Of a DNA stretch of 64,000 nucleotides, positions 37,495 to 46,835 are shown piece after piece. This DNA is from Neobacillus sp. SuZ13. Lineage in GTDB: Bacteria > Bacillota > Bacilli > Bacillales > Cytobacillaceae. The stretch is taken from positions 3,209,501-3,273,500 of the forward strand of contig NZ_CP126107.1 in NCBI RefSeq assembly GCF_030123365.1. Direction: 5' to 3'. A model generated the notes under the pieces. That model searched no databases. It saw only the letters and a program-made list of their open reading frames with translations, and was not told the origin of the DNA. Position 1 is the stretch's first letter. Each line of letters opens with the position of its first letter. The position numbers and the translations under genes are program-made.

Positions 37495-38688
37495 CTAAAT
37501 CGTTGAATAAATAGATTCTATCGTCCGTTTATAGACAGCTTTTAACAAAACCGCATTACGATCAGCATGGTAGTTTTTTTGGATATGTTTATAGAGATCA
37601 TGCTGAACCTGCGGTGTAAAAAGATTTCTGCTTATAATATCGTTTACTCGAGTTACTAAGCTTGAAACCGACTTACTTTCGATTAAAAGCGAACGATGCT
37701 CACCAAATAACTCTGGGACACTTCCCACTGAAGTACAAATCACAGGTACTTTAAGAGCTAGGGCTTCAATGACAACGGTTGGCATCCCTTCTGTATAAGA
37801 TGGGAGAGCAAAAAGATCACTAGCAAGCAAATAATCACTTATTCTTTCATTTTCAACTTGCCCGATTAGGAACAACCGTCTATTGAAATCGGAATGCTGC
37901 CTTAATTTATCTTTAGCTGGTCCATCGCCAACAAACAAAATCGCTACATCGTTTGACAGCCATTGAAGTGAATGAACAAGTTCAAAAACTCCTTTTGCTT
38001 GTGTTAACCTTCCTATAAAAACAATAATCTTCTTTTCTTCTGGAAGTTGAAGGCGTCTCCTTATTTGCGTTTTGGTTTCATCAAGAGGTTTAAATCGTGA
38101 TAGATCAACCCCGATAGGAATTACCATACTATCTCTGCCTGTTAACTCCTTTGCTTTATTCCTGAGGCTGTCACCTACTGCCAATACCAGATTTGCCGAC
38201 TGGACCGTTTGTTCGAATGCTTTTTTCGCACTTGCACTATAAAAGGGATATATATTTACATCACTGCCATGTAACGTTAAAATCCAGGGCAGCTTTTTTT
38301 GTTCTGCAACAATTTTCGTTGCACCTCCAGACGGCATTGCAAAGTGTGCGTGAATTAAATCGGGCTCTATATCATAATCAGACATTGTATTTAAAATGGC
38401 AGCAGCAATCCGTTTATCCGGCTGAGACCATCTGAGTTGGCCCGGAATAGCTAAATATGGCGGTCGGTAGACCGTTACTCCTTTTCGGACATACTTAAAT
38501 GGCATCTCCTTATTTGCTCGGTATTGTCTTTTTACATACTTAATCAAGGTTGAATGACGCGGCATAGGACAAATCACCGTAACCTCTACGCCTAAACGGA
38601 TTAATGCTTGAACTTGAGTTTCATGAAAAACACCTTGCCCAGGATTTTCGTCACTTGGATATACACTTGTAATCCATAAAATTTTCAT
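37495..38688 (-). CDS. tuaC: family-4 glycosyltransferase TuaC
   Basis: The 397-residue GT-B enzyme has HAHFAMPSGGA, FIGRLTQAKGVFELV and the GT4 E-x7-E region ALPSYTEGMPTVVIEALALK. It matches B. subtilis TuaC in place and size (389). The start overlaps the tuaB stop by one base (TAATG), indicating translational coupling. Confidence 0.9.
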   Translation of the reverse strand: MKILWITSVYPSDENPGQGVFHETQVQALIRLGVEVTVICPMPRHSTLIKYVKRQYRANKEMPFKYVRKGVTVYRPPYLAIPGQLRWSQPDKRIAAAILNTMSDYDIEPDLIHAHFAMPSGGATKIVAEQKKLPWILTLHGSDVNIYPFYSASAKKAFEQTVQSANLVLAVGDSLRNKAKELTGRDSMVIPIGVDLSRFKPLDETKTQIRRRLQLPEEKKIIVFIGRLTQAKGVFELVHSLQWLSNDVAILFVGDGPAKDKLRQHSDFNRRLFLIGQVENERISDYLLASDLFALPSYTEGMPTVVIEALALKVPVICTSVGSVPELFGEHRSLLIESKSVSSLVTRVNDIISRNLFTPQVQHDLYKHIQKNYHADRNAVLLKAVYKRTIESIYSTI

Positions 38689-40148
38689 TATGTTTGCCCT
38701 CTTATTTGTTTTTTTACGATCTTTAAGAAAAAAGCCGGATAAACCTTATATAAAAGAAAAATATAGGCAATCGCACTTATGCCCACGGAAAAAATTAGCG
38801 GCCATATGCTGGATTGAGGGAAATAAAAGCTAGATACCTTTTTTAAACCAAATGCGACAGCCGTTATGAGAAAAGATAATAAAAATGGTATCGATATAGC
38901 CTGAAGATATTGCCGAAAACGGAGCTGTATCAACCAGTTCAATAACCATCTTCCAATTAAGAAGTTCACTAGACTAACTCCTGCATAAGTCCAAGCAACC
39001 ACTTCTAATTTATCCGTCATTACTGCTAACCATAATGAAACACCATAGAGAATCAATACGCCGGCATCCCAATAAAAAGCTATATTAGCTTTTCCTTTGG
39101 CTAAAATAACTGATCCATTTGGATTCATTAAAACCCTAAGAATGCCTACGACTGCCATGATTTGCACAATTGGAACTGCGTCCAGCCACTTCTGTCCAAA
39201 AATAGTTAAAATAAACACATTGGACACGGCGGTGAGACCCATTAAGATGGGAAACGAAACTAGACTCAACAGTTTAGTCATGTGTAAGAATCCATCAGTT
39301 AATAAAACTTGATTTTGGTGGCTTTTTGAAAAAACCGGAAAAGCAACCCTCGTTATAATAGGATTAATCTTTAAGACTGGAATGGTCACAATCTGATAGG
39401 CCAGATTATAAATACCAAGTGCCTCAGCGCCCATAAATCGGCCAATTAATATCACATCAAGATTGGAACCCATTCGATTGACTAACCGGGAAGCTAATTG
39501 GAAGGCCCCAAACGCCATGTATTCTTTGCATTCCGACAAATCAAATACGAAAGAGGGCCGCCATTTCTTTTGATAACAGATAAAATAAAGAATGCCTTTT
39601 AATGAATTCAGAACGACTTGTGAAATAACAAAGGCATAAATCGGACTAATGGTAAGTATGAGAATCACTAATGTTAAAAAAGAGATGAATGTTGTCCCTG
39701 CTTCAATGGCCCCTAGTAAATTAAATCGAAGATCTTTTTGCAACAAATATTGGCATTGCTGCCCGACCGGAGCGATTAAAAACATCACGGCCAAGATTCG
39801 AATAAGTTCGATTAATTCAACTCGATGAAAATATGTCGCGATCAGTGGGCTAAAGAGGAATAAGAGCATAAACAAGCCAACACCTACTACCACATTTATC
39901 CAAAATAGGGATGACAATACACGGGCAGAAACCTCTTCTTTTTGAATCACGGCTGAGCCAAAACCAAGATCCAATAAGATCTGGGCAAAAACTACAATCG
40001 TGGTAATCATTCCTACTAATCCGAATTCGGAAATACTCATTAATTTGCCAAGTAACCCAAACTGGATAATTTGGATGGCTGTTATCATAAGTGTAGAAAT
40101 TCCCGTCCATTTAACGCCTTTATGTAATTGTTCTCTGATGACTGACAT
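38688..40148 (-). CDS. tuaB: MOP-superfamily polysaccharide flippase TuaB
   Basis: The 486-residue protein has about 12-14 hydrophobic helices and the Wzx/MATE-like N-terminus GVKWTGISTLMITAIQIIQ, with SEFGLVGM following. It should flip the lipid-linked teichuronic acid unit across the membrane. The frame is open 11 codons upstream into tuaA, but ATG 40148 follows GGCGGGA and gives the usual TuaB start (B. subtilis 483). Confidence 0.88.
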   Translation of the reverse strand: MSVIREQLHKGVKWTGISTLMITAIQIIQFGLLGKLMSISEFGLVGMITTIVVFAQILLDLGFGSAVIQKEEVSARVLSSLFWINVVVGVGLFMLLFLFSPLIATYFHRVELIELIRILAVMFLIAPVGQQCQYLLQKDLRFNLLGAIEAGTTFISFLTLVILILTISPIYAFVISQVVLNSLKGILYFICYQKKWRPSFVFDLSECKEYMAFGAFQLASRLVNRMGSNLDVILIGRFMGAEALGIYNLAYQIVTIPVLKINPIITRVAFPVFSKSHQNQVLLTDGFLHMTKLLSLVSFPILMGLTAVSNVFILTIFGQKWLDAVPIVQIMAVVGILRVLMNPNGSVILAKGKANIAFYWDAGVLILYGVSLWLAVMTDKLEVVAWTYAGVSLVNFLIGRWLLNWLIQLRFRQYLQAISIPFLLSFLITAVAFGLKKVSSFYFPQSSIWPLIFSVGISAIAYIFLLYKVYPAFFLKIVKKQIRGQT

Positions 40149-40164
40149 ATACTTCCCGCCTTCA

Positions 40165-40824
40165 TTAACGTGCTCCCTCACCTGTGAAAATCACTTTGAT
40201 CGTCTTCACAATAATTTTAACTTCAAGTGAGAAGGTTAAATTTTGTATGTATGCCAGGTCGTATTGAAGTTTTTCTCTTGGAGACATATCATATCCCCCA
40301 CTAACCTGGGCTAGACCTGTAAGGCCAGGTTTTACAATCAGCCGATTTTCGAATCCCTTTATCTCTTTATTAAATTTCGCTGTAAAGAATGGTCTTTCGG
40401 GTCTTGGCCCTATAATGGACATGTCTCCTTTTAAAACAGAAACCAATTGAGGCAGCTCATCAATGCGAGTCTTTCGGATGAATGCTCCCACTTTTGTAAC
40501 ACGAGGGTCATTTACCTCTGCCCACTTTGCCCCTTCTTTTTCTGCATCCATTCTCATCGATCGTAACTTCATCATCATGAAACGTTTTCCATTCTTACCC
40601 ATTCGCTCCTGTACGTAAAATGGAGAACCAGGTGTTTCGAGCACAATGAGGATCGAAAATAAAAGAACAATTGGCAATGCAATAATTAACCCTACGGTTG
40701 CAAGGAAAATGTCATACGCTCTTTTTAGATAGAGATACTGTTCCACATTCTTTGATAATGTGAGTTTGGATGAGGATACCATTAGATAATCTTGGTAGAA
40801 ATTGTAGCTTTTTTCAGTACTCAC
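40165..40824 (-). CDS. tuaA: undecaprenyl-phosphate sugar phosphotransferase TuaA
   Basis: The 219-residue polyisoprenyl-phosphate hexose-1-phosphate transferase has one membrane helix (FLATVGLIIALPIVLLFSIL), then KLRSMRMDAE, RKTRIDELPQL, MSIIGPRPERP and VKPGLTGLAQVSG. It starts teichuronic acid synthesis by loading the first sugar-1-phosphate onto undecaprenyl phosphate. It is first gene of the operon and lies downstream of an array of PhoP-box-like repeats. Confidence 0.92.
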   Translation of the reverse strand: MSTEKSYNFYQDYLMVSSSKLTLSKNVEQYLYLKRAYDIFLATVGLIIALPIVLLFSILIVLETPGSPFYVQERMGKNGKRFMMMKLRSMRMDAEKEGAKWAEVNDPRVTKVGAFIRKTRIDELPQLVSVLKGDMSIIGPRPERPFFTAKFNKEIKGFENRLIVKPGLTGLAQVSGGYDMSPREKLQYDLAYIQNLTFSLEVKIIVKTIKVIFTGEGAR

Positions 40825-40879
40825 AAATTTTTCACCCCAAAAGATTTATTGATAATGAGACTTGCCAGCCCATACGTAA

Positions 40880-40973
40880 AGTATAGGTACATAATTTGAA
40901 GTTGCTGTTGAGGACGGGTGAAGAGTTTGTAAAAGATTTTGAATATTTATGAATTTTATAAAGGTTTTGTAAA
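40880..40973 (-). promoter_or_regulatory. tua promoter with PhoP-box array
   Basis: Reading toward tuaA, hexamers TTTACA, TTCACC, TCAACA and TTCAAA (plus-strand 40928, 40917, 40906, 40895) follow one another at exactly 11 bp, and a farther cluster TTTACA, TTTATA, CATAAA (40968, 40957, 40946) has the same period. TATACT (40880-40885) follows as a -10. PhoP of Bacillus binds TT(A/T/C)ACA repeats spaced 11 bp and activates tuaA on phosphate starvation. Confidence 0.8.
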
Positions 40974-41012
40974 GATTTTTACAGATTGTAGGTAGATTTA
41001 TCGATAAAATGA

Positions 41013-41067
41013 AAAAAAGCTGCCCTAAAAAGAATGAGGATTAATCTCCTTTTTAGGGCAGCTTTTT
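41013..41067. terminator. strong bidirectional stem-loop
   Basis: A 19-bp arm pair (from AAAAAGCTGCCC to GGGCAGCTTTTT) with a 16-nt loop lies between the tua promoter region and the CNNM-type gene. Confidence 0.85.
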
Positions 41068-41081
41068 ATGATTGTATAAAA

Positions 41082-41111
41082 AACACCCTCTTGATTAGAC
41101 AAGAGGGTGTT
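41082..41111 (-). terminator. terminator of the CNNM/CorC-like gene
   Basis: AACACCCTCTT pairs with AAGAGGGTGTT over an 8-nt loop, then a T-rich run in the minus direction. Confidence 0.88.
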
Positions 41112-41113
41112 AG

Positions 41114-42424
41114 TTAAGCGATGGATTCTTGTTTAGCTATTTTTAAAATTTCTAGTGATTTAATATGGTAACCGTCAATTTCAAGGACTTTGAATTCATA
41201 ATTGTCATATCTAACTTTATCGCCTTCTACAACATCCATTTTTTCAGATAAGATCCAACCGCCGATGGTATCCATATCTGAATTTTCGAGATCAAGCCCA
41301 AATAAGTCGTTGATTTCATCAATAAGCACTTTACCATCTACAATCGTTTTGTTTTCACTAATTTTATTAATTTCTGGTACTTCATCCGCATCAAATTCGT
41401 CGCGAATTTCACCGACAATCTCCTCAAGAATATCTTCGACAGTGACTAAACCGGCAGTACCGCCATATTCATCCATTAAGATCGCCATATGAACACGTTC
41501 TTTTTGCATTTTTAGGAGTAAATCATGAATTGGAATTGATTCAATCACTTGGATGACTGGACGAATATATTCCTGAATCGATGTTTCAACATTTTTCCCT
41601 TTGATATATTCGGTAAACACTTCTTTCATATTTACCATACCGATGATGTTATCTTTTTCACCATCGATGACAGGATACCTTGTATAATTTTCTTCCGTCA
41701 CAATTTGAAGACATTCATTTAATGATTGTGAGATATCAAATGCGACAATTTCCGTACGAGGCACCATAATTTCATTGGCATTTCGATTATCAAATTCAAA
41801 AATATTGTTAACATATTTATATTCCGATTGATTGATTTCCCCGCTCTTGTAGCTTTCAGAGATGATTATTTGAAGTTCTTCTTCTGAGTGTGCGGCTTCA
41901 TGCTCTGAAGCAGGCTTTAATCCAAAAATTCCAACGATTAAACGAGCAGAACCATTTAGAGCTTTAATAAATGGATACATAATTTTATAAAAAAGCATCA
42001 TCGGTCTTGCAAAAATCAAAGTGACCGTTTCTGCCTTTTGAATGGCAAAGGTTTTAGGTGCTAGTTCCCCTACCACAACATGAATAAATGTTACGGATGC
42101 AAACGCAAGGATAAAAGAAGTGATACTCGAAATGGATTCAGGCATGTTAAAGTAACTCAACAAGGGGTGAAGAATGTGCTCAACCGTTGGTTCTCCTAAC
42201 CACCCAAGCCCTAAAGCTGTTACGGTAATTCCTAGTTGACATGCCGATAAATACTCGTCTAGATTTGAGACGATCTTTTTTGCCGCGATCGCATTCTTGT
42301 TCCCTTCGCTAACGAGTTGATCAATACGTGTACCGCGGATTTTAACAATAGCAAATTCATACGCTACAAAAAATGCTGTAAAAGCAATTAAAATTGCTAT
42401 TATTAGTAGATTACTAATTATCAA
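41114..42424 (-). CDS. CNNM/CorC (hemolysin III-type name) transporter-associated protein
   Basis: The 436-residue protein has an N-terminal DUF21/CNNM membrane domain of about three to four helices, a CBS pair (EIMVPRTEIVAFD... and RVHMAILMDEYGGTAGLVTVED) and a C-terminal CorC/HlyC domain (DTIGGWILSEKMDVVEGD). B. subtilis relatives (YhdP, YugS, YrkA, MpfA) are linked to Mg2+ efflux or resistance. It is monocistronic with two terminators. Confidence 0.88.
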   Translation of the reverse strand: MIISNLLIIAILIAFTAFFVAYEFAIVKIRGTRIDQLVSEGNKNAIAAKKIVSNLDEYLSACQLGITVTALGLGWLGEPTVEHILHPLLSYFNMPESISSITSFILAFASVTFIHVVVGELAPKTFAIQKAETVTLIFARPMMLFYKIMYPFIKALNGSARLIVGIFGLKPASEHEAAHSEEELQIIISESYKSGEINQSEYKYVNNIFEFDNRNANEIMVPRTEIVAFDISQSLNECLQIVTEENYTRYPVIDGEKDNIIGMVNMKEVFTEYIKGKNVETSIQEYIRPVIQVIESIPIHDLLLKMQKERVHMAILMDEYGGTAGLVTVEDILEEIVGEIRDEFDADEVPEINKISENKTIVDGKVLIDEINDLFGLDLENSDMDTIGGWILSEKMDVVEGDKVRYDNYEFKVLEIDGYHIKSLEILKIAKQESIA

Positions 42425-42523
42425 TGGTCTCCTTACTTAAATATTTAAGTAAGGAATACACCTCCTGTTTTTTTACGTGTTTTGATTTTGTTTTATTTTC
42501 TAGCAAAATAGTTATCAACAAAA

Positions 42524-42937
42524 TTAGCTAAACAGTACTAATAATGTTTGAGCCAATGTAACGCCTTCCGATGATAATCTATTTACCAACTTTTCTTTTT
42601 GTTGTTCGTTTAATTTTTGAAGAATCGGTTCCATCACATGAATTTCTTCTTTTAGATGCTGCATAATACTAGCAATCTGTTCAAAATGTTTTTCAACTTT
42701 ATGTTTATCAATGGTATTGTCTGATTTAATCAATTCAATTGAAGACTTTATTTCCTCTAGGGGCATATTAAGATTCTTATAGTGTTCAATCATATTCAAA
42801 ATCTTAATACATTCTTCTCCGTACAATCGATAATTAGAATCCGTCCGAATAGGGTTTAGTAAGCCTATTTGGGTGTAATAATCAATTGTCCGTTTAGAAA
42901 TATTCTTCAATTTTGCTATTTCACCAATTCGATACAA
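42524..42937 (-). CDS. MerR-family transcriptional regulator
   Basis: The 137-residue protein has the MerR winged-helix DNA-binding N-terminus (YRIGEIAKLKNISKRTIDYYTQIGLL, residues 2-27, then SNYRLYGEEC) and a coiled-coil dimerisation helix. No metal-binding Cys cluster is present, so the signal is probably not a metal. No co-regulated gene is adjacent. A 16-bp-arm inverted repeat overlaps its own promoter, suggesting autoregulation. Confidence 0.9.
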   Translation of the reverse strand: MYRIGEIAKLKNISKRTIDYYTQIGLLNPIRTDSNYRLYGEECIKILNMIEHYKNLNMPLEEIKSSIELIKSDNTIDKHKVEKHFEQIASIMQHLKEEIHVMEPILQKLNEQQKEKLVNRLSSEGVTLAQTLLVLFS

Positions 42938-42979
42938 CTCCCCAAATTACTCACCCCTTCTCAAATAAATATTAATACA

Positions 42980-43029
42980 AATATACCACATTCCAAACCA
43001 TACAGTCAACGTAATGGTTTGAAATGTGG
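42980..43029 (-). promoter_or_regulatory. promoter with long dyad operator of the MerR gene
   Basis: CCACATTCCAAACCAT (42986-43001) and its inverse (43014-43029) differ at one base. In the minus direction TTGACT (43009-43004) and TATATT (42985-42980) are 18 bp apart, and one arm fills the spacer. MerR-type activators bind dyads in long spacers, so this is the likely operator. Confidence 0.7.
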
Positions 43030-43086
43030 TTGTAAGTTTACAAAGTAAAATATAGAACTGAATAAATTTCTATATCTTACTTATCA

Positions 43087-43839
43087 TTATCGTGTTAATA
43101 TGACTGGTCCGTTTTTGGTGATGATTAACGTATGTTCGTATTGTGCCACAAAGCTTTTTTCTGTCACAAACGTCCAGCCATCATCAAGTTGAAACACTTC
43201 TTCATCATGGGTTGAGATGAATGGTTCGAAGGCAATAACCATCCCTTCCCTTAACAATCCATTGTCCGAGGTTTCATTGTAATTATAAATATATTCAGGT
43301 TTTTCGTGAATTGTTCGTCCAATTCCGTGTCCAGTTAAATTTTTTATCACCGTTAAGCCATGATTTTTTGCTGTTTGGTAAACAACTTTACCCATTCCAT
43401 TTATTTTTGAGCCAGGTTTCGCTTTTTTTAGACCAGCTTCAAAGGCTTCCTTTGCTACCTCACAAATTTTGGTTAGAATTTCTTCCCCTTCTCCAACAAC
43501 AATTGAGATACCTGTATCAGCAAAATAACCGTTCTTTGAACCGGAAACATCGATATTTACCAAGTCACCTTCTTTGATCACTCGACCACTCGGAATTCCA
43601 TGTGCTACTTCCTCGTTTACACTTATACATGTATAGCCTGGAAAATCGTATTCACCTTTTGGAGCAGAAATAGCTCCTTCCTTCTTAAATAACTCAGCTG
43701 CTATATTATCGAGCTCAAGAGTGGTAACCCCAGGTACCGCCCTTTGCACTAATTCATCGCGGATGGCAGCTACAATCCTGCCGATTTCTTTCAAGCCATT
43801 AAAATCTTCTTCGGTCTTTGCAATCATTCTTTTTCCCAC
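43087..43839 (-). CDS. map: type I methionine aminopeptidase
   Basis: The 250-residue metallo-enzyme removes N-terminal Met from nascent proteins. Metal ligands fit VNIDVSGSKNGYFADTG (two Asp), LTGHGIGRTIHEKP (His), AFEPFIS (Glu) and EHTLIITKNGP (Glu). A primary map normally sits in the ribosomal protein cluster beside secY and infA; here it is isolated, so it is probably a second, accessory copy (YflG-like). Confidence 0.9.
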   Translation of the reverse strand: MGKRMIAKTEEDFNGLKEIGRIVAAIRDELVQRAVPGVTTLELDNIAAELFKKEGAISAPKGEYDFPGYTCISVNEEVAHGIPSGRVIKEGDLVNIDVSGSKNGYFADTGISIVVGEGEEILTKICEVAKEAFEAGLKKAKPGSKINGMGKVVYQTAKNHGLTVIKNLTGHGIGRTIHEKPEYIYNYNETSDNGLLREGMVIAFEPFISTHDEEVFQLDDGWTFVTEKSFVAQYEHTLIITKNGPVILTR

Positions 43840-43925
43840 CTATTATTTTATCTAAAATTACGTTCACCTATTAGATTGTACATTTAACCTCAGGTAAAAT
43901 CCATGCATAACAATTTCTATAGGAC

Positions 43926-43964
43926 AAAAAAATACAGAGTTAATCCATCTACTCTGTATTTTTT
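43926..43964. terminator. bidirectional terminator
   Basis: AAAAATACAGAGT pairs with ACTCTGTATTTTT, immediately after the 280-residue minus-strand gene. Confidence 0.88.
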
Positions 43965-43968
43965 GAGA

Positions 43969-44811
43969 TTATAATGTTTTTATCTTTTTGATAAAACTAA
44001 TTTCGAGTTGAAATTTTTCGAAGATTTCTTTGTAGGTGGAATTAATTAATAGCGGGAAGAGATTTTCGATTGCTTCATCATATTTTTGGCCTAATGCTTC
44101 CCGAAGAAAGACATATTCGTGAAAGAGCAGCGCTTTTTCAAAATCAATACCTAATTCGTGTAAGCCTTTGTATAACTCTTTCTTAGGGATTTTTAATATC
44201 TTTTTAAAAATTTTAATGTTTTTATCAATTAATTTTTCTTCGATATAGCGCGTCACATAATCCGTGTAAACCATCTGCCCGATCGTATTAGTTTCATTTT
44301 TGGAATATTTAAAGCCAATCACTCGATCTTCTTTATTTTCCCGGATAATAAAGGTTTTACTGCCTCGTAAGTGGGTAATAAAATTTTTGACGCTTTTATC
44401 AAAAATTTTATCAAACTGAATGATTTTTTGCAGTTTAACAGCAAATTCAGTATGTTCCTCACCAACCACAAATAAGCGGTCAACAATCGGTAAAAGTTTT
44501 AAAACCCCCTCAGACAGCTGACTTGAAGCATCATAAATGATGATATCATATTCATTTTTCATTAATTTCACTTTTCGTTTTTGTTCTGTTAAAGATAATT
44601 TTGAAAATTCATGGACGAGCTCATTGGATGTCACTTCTTTTTCTAAGGTCCCGTATGAAATAAATGCTGCAGAAGCATTTGTATTTAATTTAAGCCAGTT
44701 ATAAATCGATAAAGCCAATTCGGTGACACCTGATTTTGCTTTTGGAGAGTAAAAGCCAACTAAATACATGTCCCTCACATGCCTTTTATTTAAATAATAT
44801 TCAAAAGTCAA
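43969..44811 (-). CDS. MinD/ParA-like protein with degenerate P-loop, unknown function
   Basis: The 280-residue protein begins a SIMIBI-type fold: YLVGFYSPKAKSGVTELALSIYNWL resembles the MinD/ParA P-loop region (residues 15-39), but the deviant Walker A KGGxGKT is not intact (PKAKSGVTE). DIIIYDASSQ matches a Walker B strand. The C-terminal half is helical and Lys-rich with no family I can name. The start is uncertain: TTG 44811 lacks a ribosome site, and ATG 44769 has GAGGG very close. It is divergent from dsdA. Confidence 0.6.
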   Translation of the reverse strand: MTFEYYLNKRHVRDMYLVGFYSPKAKSGVTELALSIYNWLKLNTNASAAFISYGTLEKEVTSNELVHEFSKLSLTEQKRKVKLMKNEYDIIIYDASSQLSEGVLKLLPIVDRLFVVGEEHTEFAVKLQKIIQFDKIFDKSVKNFITHLRGSKTFIIRENKEDRVIGFKYSKNETNTIGQMVYTDYVTRYIEEKLIDKNIKIFKKILKIPKKELYKGLHELGIDFEKALLFHEYVFLREALGQKYDEAIENLFPLLINSTYKEIFEKFQLEISFIKKIKTL

Positions 44812-44910
44812 ATAAGTGTTAAAGACAACTACTAAACATTTTTTAGAAAATAGTCATGTGTTAAAATAATTCTAATTCTCAATTTAACGACAGGAGGTTT
44901 CAATTACGAT

Positions 44911-46212
44911 ATGGATATCGAAACATGGCTTAAAAGTAACCAGTTTTCATTGTTAGAACAACTCCAATCATTAGATCAGGTATTTTGGGTGAATCCAAAC
45001 TTAGAAAAAGCCCAACAAGGAATTGATAAATCTCCCCTTACTGCTGAGGATATTAAGGATGCGGAGGAAAGATTAAATCGTTTTGCCCCTTACCTCGCTT
45101 TGGTTTTCCCGGAAACAAAAGCATCCAATGGTATAATTGAATCAGCATTAGTAAGAATCCCTGCAATGCAACAAAAATTGGCTCACAATTTCAAACAGCC
45201 CATTTTAGGTGAATTATTATTAAAGTGTGACAGTCACCTGCCGATCTCAGGATCCATAAAGGCCAGAGGCGGAATTTATGAAATCCTTAAACATGCAGAA
45301 AACTTGGCTCTCTCACATCAATTGCTCACCATTAAAGATGATTATTCCATTTTAGCTAATGAAGAGTTCCGCTCTTTCTTTTCACAGTATTCCATTGCTG
45401 TTGGTTCAACTGGAAATTTAGGATTAAGTATTGGGATCATTAGTGCCAAATTAGGATTTAACGTAACGGTACATATGTCCGCGGACGCAAAGCAATGGAA
45501 AAAGGACTTACTTCGCAGCAAAAATGTGACGGTTATAGAATATGAGGCGGATTATAGCCGAGCCGTCGAGCAAGGCCGCATCCAAGCTGAGTCAGATCCT
45601 AGATGTTATTTCGTTGATGATGAAAATTCCCATGATTTATTTTTAGGATACGCTGTCGCTGCAACGCGGTTAGAGAAGCAATTAGAATCGTTAGGAATCT
45701 TAGTCGATGAAAACCACCCGTTATTCGTTTACCTGCCATGTGGTGTCGGTGGAGGACCTGGAGGAGTAGCTTTTGGTTTGAAGCAACTGTTTAAGGATAA
45801 TGTTCACTGTTTCTTTGGAGAACCGACGCGTTTAATGACCGGTTTACATGATAAAATTTCTGTTCATGATGTTGGGATTGATAATGTCACAGATGCGGAC
45901 GGACTTACGGTCGGCAGGCCTTCAGGATTTGTGGGGAAAATCATCGAACCTTTTTTAAGTGGATGTTATACGATTAGTGACGATCATTTATACAAACTGT
46001 TAAAAGACCTTGTTGATACGGAGGCTATTTATCTTGAACCTTCCGCGCTAGCAGGCATGGTTGGGCCCACTTTCTTATCTAGTAAGGCAATCGATTATTT
46101 AAAAAAACAAGATCTTTTGAATAAAATGAGCAATGCAGCTCATATCGTTTGGGCTACAGGCGGGAGTATGGTCCCTGAGGAAATAATGGCAGAATACTAT
46201 CAAAAAGGATAA
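44911..46212 (+). CDS. dsdA: D-serine ammonia-lyase
   Basis: The 433-residue fold-II PLP enzyme deaminates D-serine to pyruvate and ammonia. The PLP-Lys lies in [13 protein letters not shown], and the phosphate-binding Gly-rich loop in [28 protein letters not shown] is the substrate Asn loop. Length is normal. AGGAGG is 13 bases from the ATG, rather far, so an unusual start cannot be excluded. vanZ starts 5 bp downstream. Confidence 0.93.
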   Translation: MDIETWLKSNQFSLLEQLQSLDQVFWVNPNLEKAQQGIDKSPLTAEDIKDAEERLNRFAPYLALVFPETKASNGIIESALVRIPAMQQKLAHNFKQPILGELLLKCDSHLPISGSIKARGGIYEILKHAENLALSHQLLTIKDDYSILANEEFRSFFSQYSIAVGSTGNLGLSIGIISAKLGFNVTVHMSADAKQWKKDLLRSKNVTVIEYEADYSRAVEQGRIQAESDPRCYFVDDENSHDLFLGYAVAATRLEKQLESLGILVDENHPLFVYLPCGVGGGPGGVAFGLKQLFKDNVHCFFGEPTRLMTGLHDKISVHDVGIDNVTDADGLTVGRPSGFVGKIIEPFLSGCYTISDDHLYKLLKDLVDTEAIYLEPSALAGMVGPTFLSSKAIDYLKKQDLLNKMSNAAHIVWATGGSMVPEEIMAEYYQKG

Positions 46213-46217
46213 GGTAA

Positions 46218-46805
46218 GTGAAAAAAACATTAACTTTAACTTTAATGATTTCATTCGGACTTTTTATGGTTTTATCTCCTGTCTTTATTCATTTAGTTTC
46301 CTATTTACACGCAATTGTATGGGTTGTTATCCTGTTTTGTATTATCTGTATAGTCGGATTCTGGGTCTTACTGCTCAGAAAGGAAAAGATTCATATTCCT
46401 TACCCGATATTTTTAAGCTTTTTAACTCTATACACGATTGCACTAGTGATTTTATTATTTTTACGACCTACCGATCAAATCTATAAATCAATCAACCTTG
46501 TACCCTTTACTACCCTTATATTTTATTTGTCAGGTAAAGTAAACTGGTTAATTGCTTTTTATAATCTAGCAGCAAATATTGTTTTGTTTATTCCGTATGG
46601 ACTATTCCTAAGAATGAAACGTTTTTCTCAATGGAAGACATTATTTATTGCTTTACTGATGATTGCATGCATTGAAGTTTTACAATTTATATTCCATCGC
46701 GGCAGCATGGATATTGACGATTTGATTTTAAATTTATTGGGGGTATATCTGGGCTTCGTTCTCTTTCGTTTTATCCGGAAAGTCGTGCATATCGTAATTT
46801 TTTAA
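46218..46805 (+). CDS. VanZ-family membrane protein
   Basis: The 195-residue protein has five or six hydrophobic helices and the VanZ pattern SINLVPFTTLIFYL, NLAANIVLFIPYGLFLRM and a helix with IEVLQFIFHRGSMDIDDLILNLLG. VanZ relatives give low-level teicoplanin resistance in enterococci; roles elsewhere are unclear. It begins with GTG five bases after dsdA, so probably co-transcribed. A terminator follows. Confidence 0.85.
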   Translation: MKKTLTLTLMISFGLFMVLSPVFIHLVSYLHAIVWVVILFCIICIVGFWVLLLRKEKIHIPYPIFLSFLTLYTIALVILLFLRPTDQIYKSINLVPFTTLIFYLSGKVNWLIAFYNLAANIVLFIPYGLFLRMKRFSQWKTLFIALLMIACIEVLQFIFHRGSMDIDDLILNLLGVYLGFVLFRFIRKVVHIVIF

Positions 46806-46834
46806 AGGACTCATCGACTGATGAGTCCTGTTTT
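46805..46834 (+). terminator. terminator of dsdA-vanZ
   Basis: AGGACTCATC pairs with GATGAGTCCT (4-nt loop) plus T-rich tail. It may also serve the convergent ArsB-like gene. Confidence 0.82.
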
Positions 46835-46835
46835 A

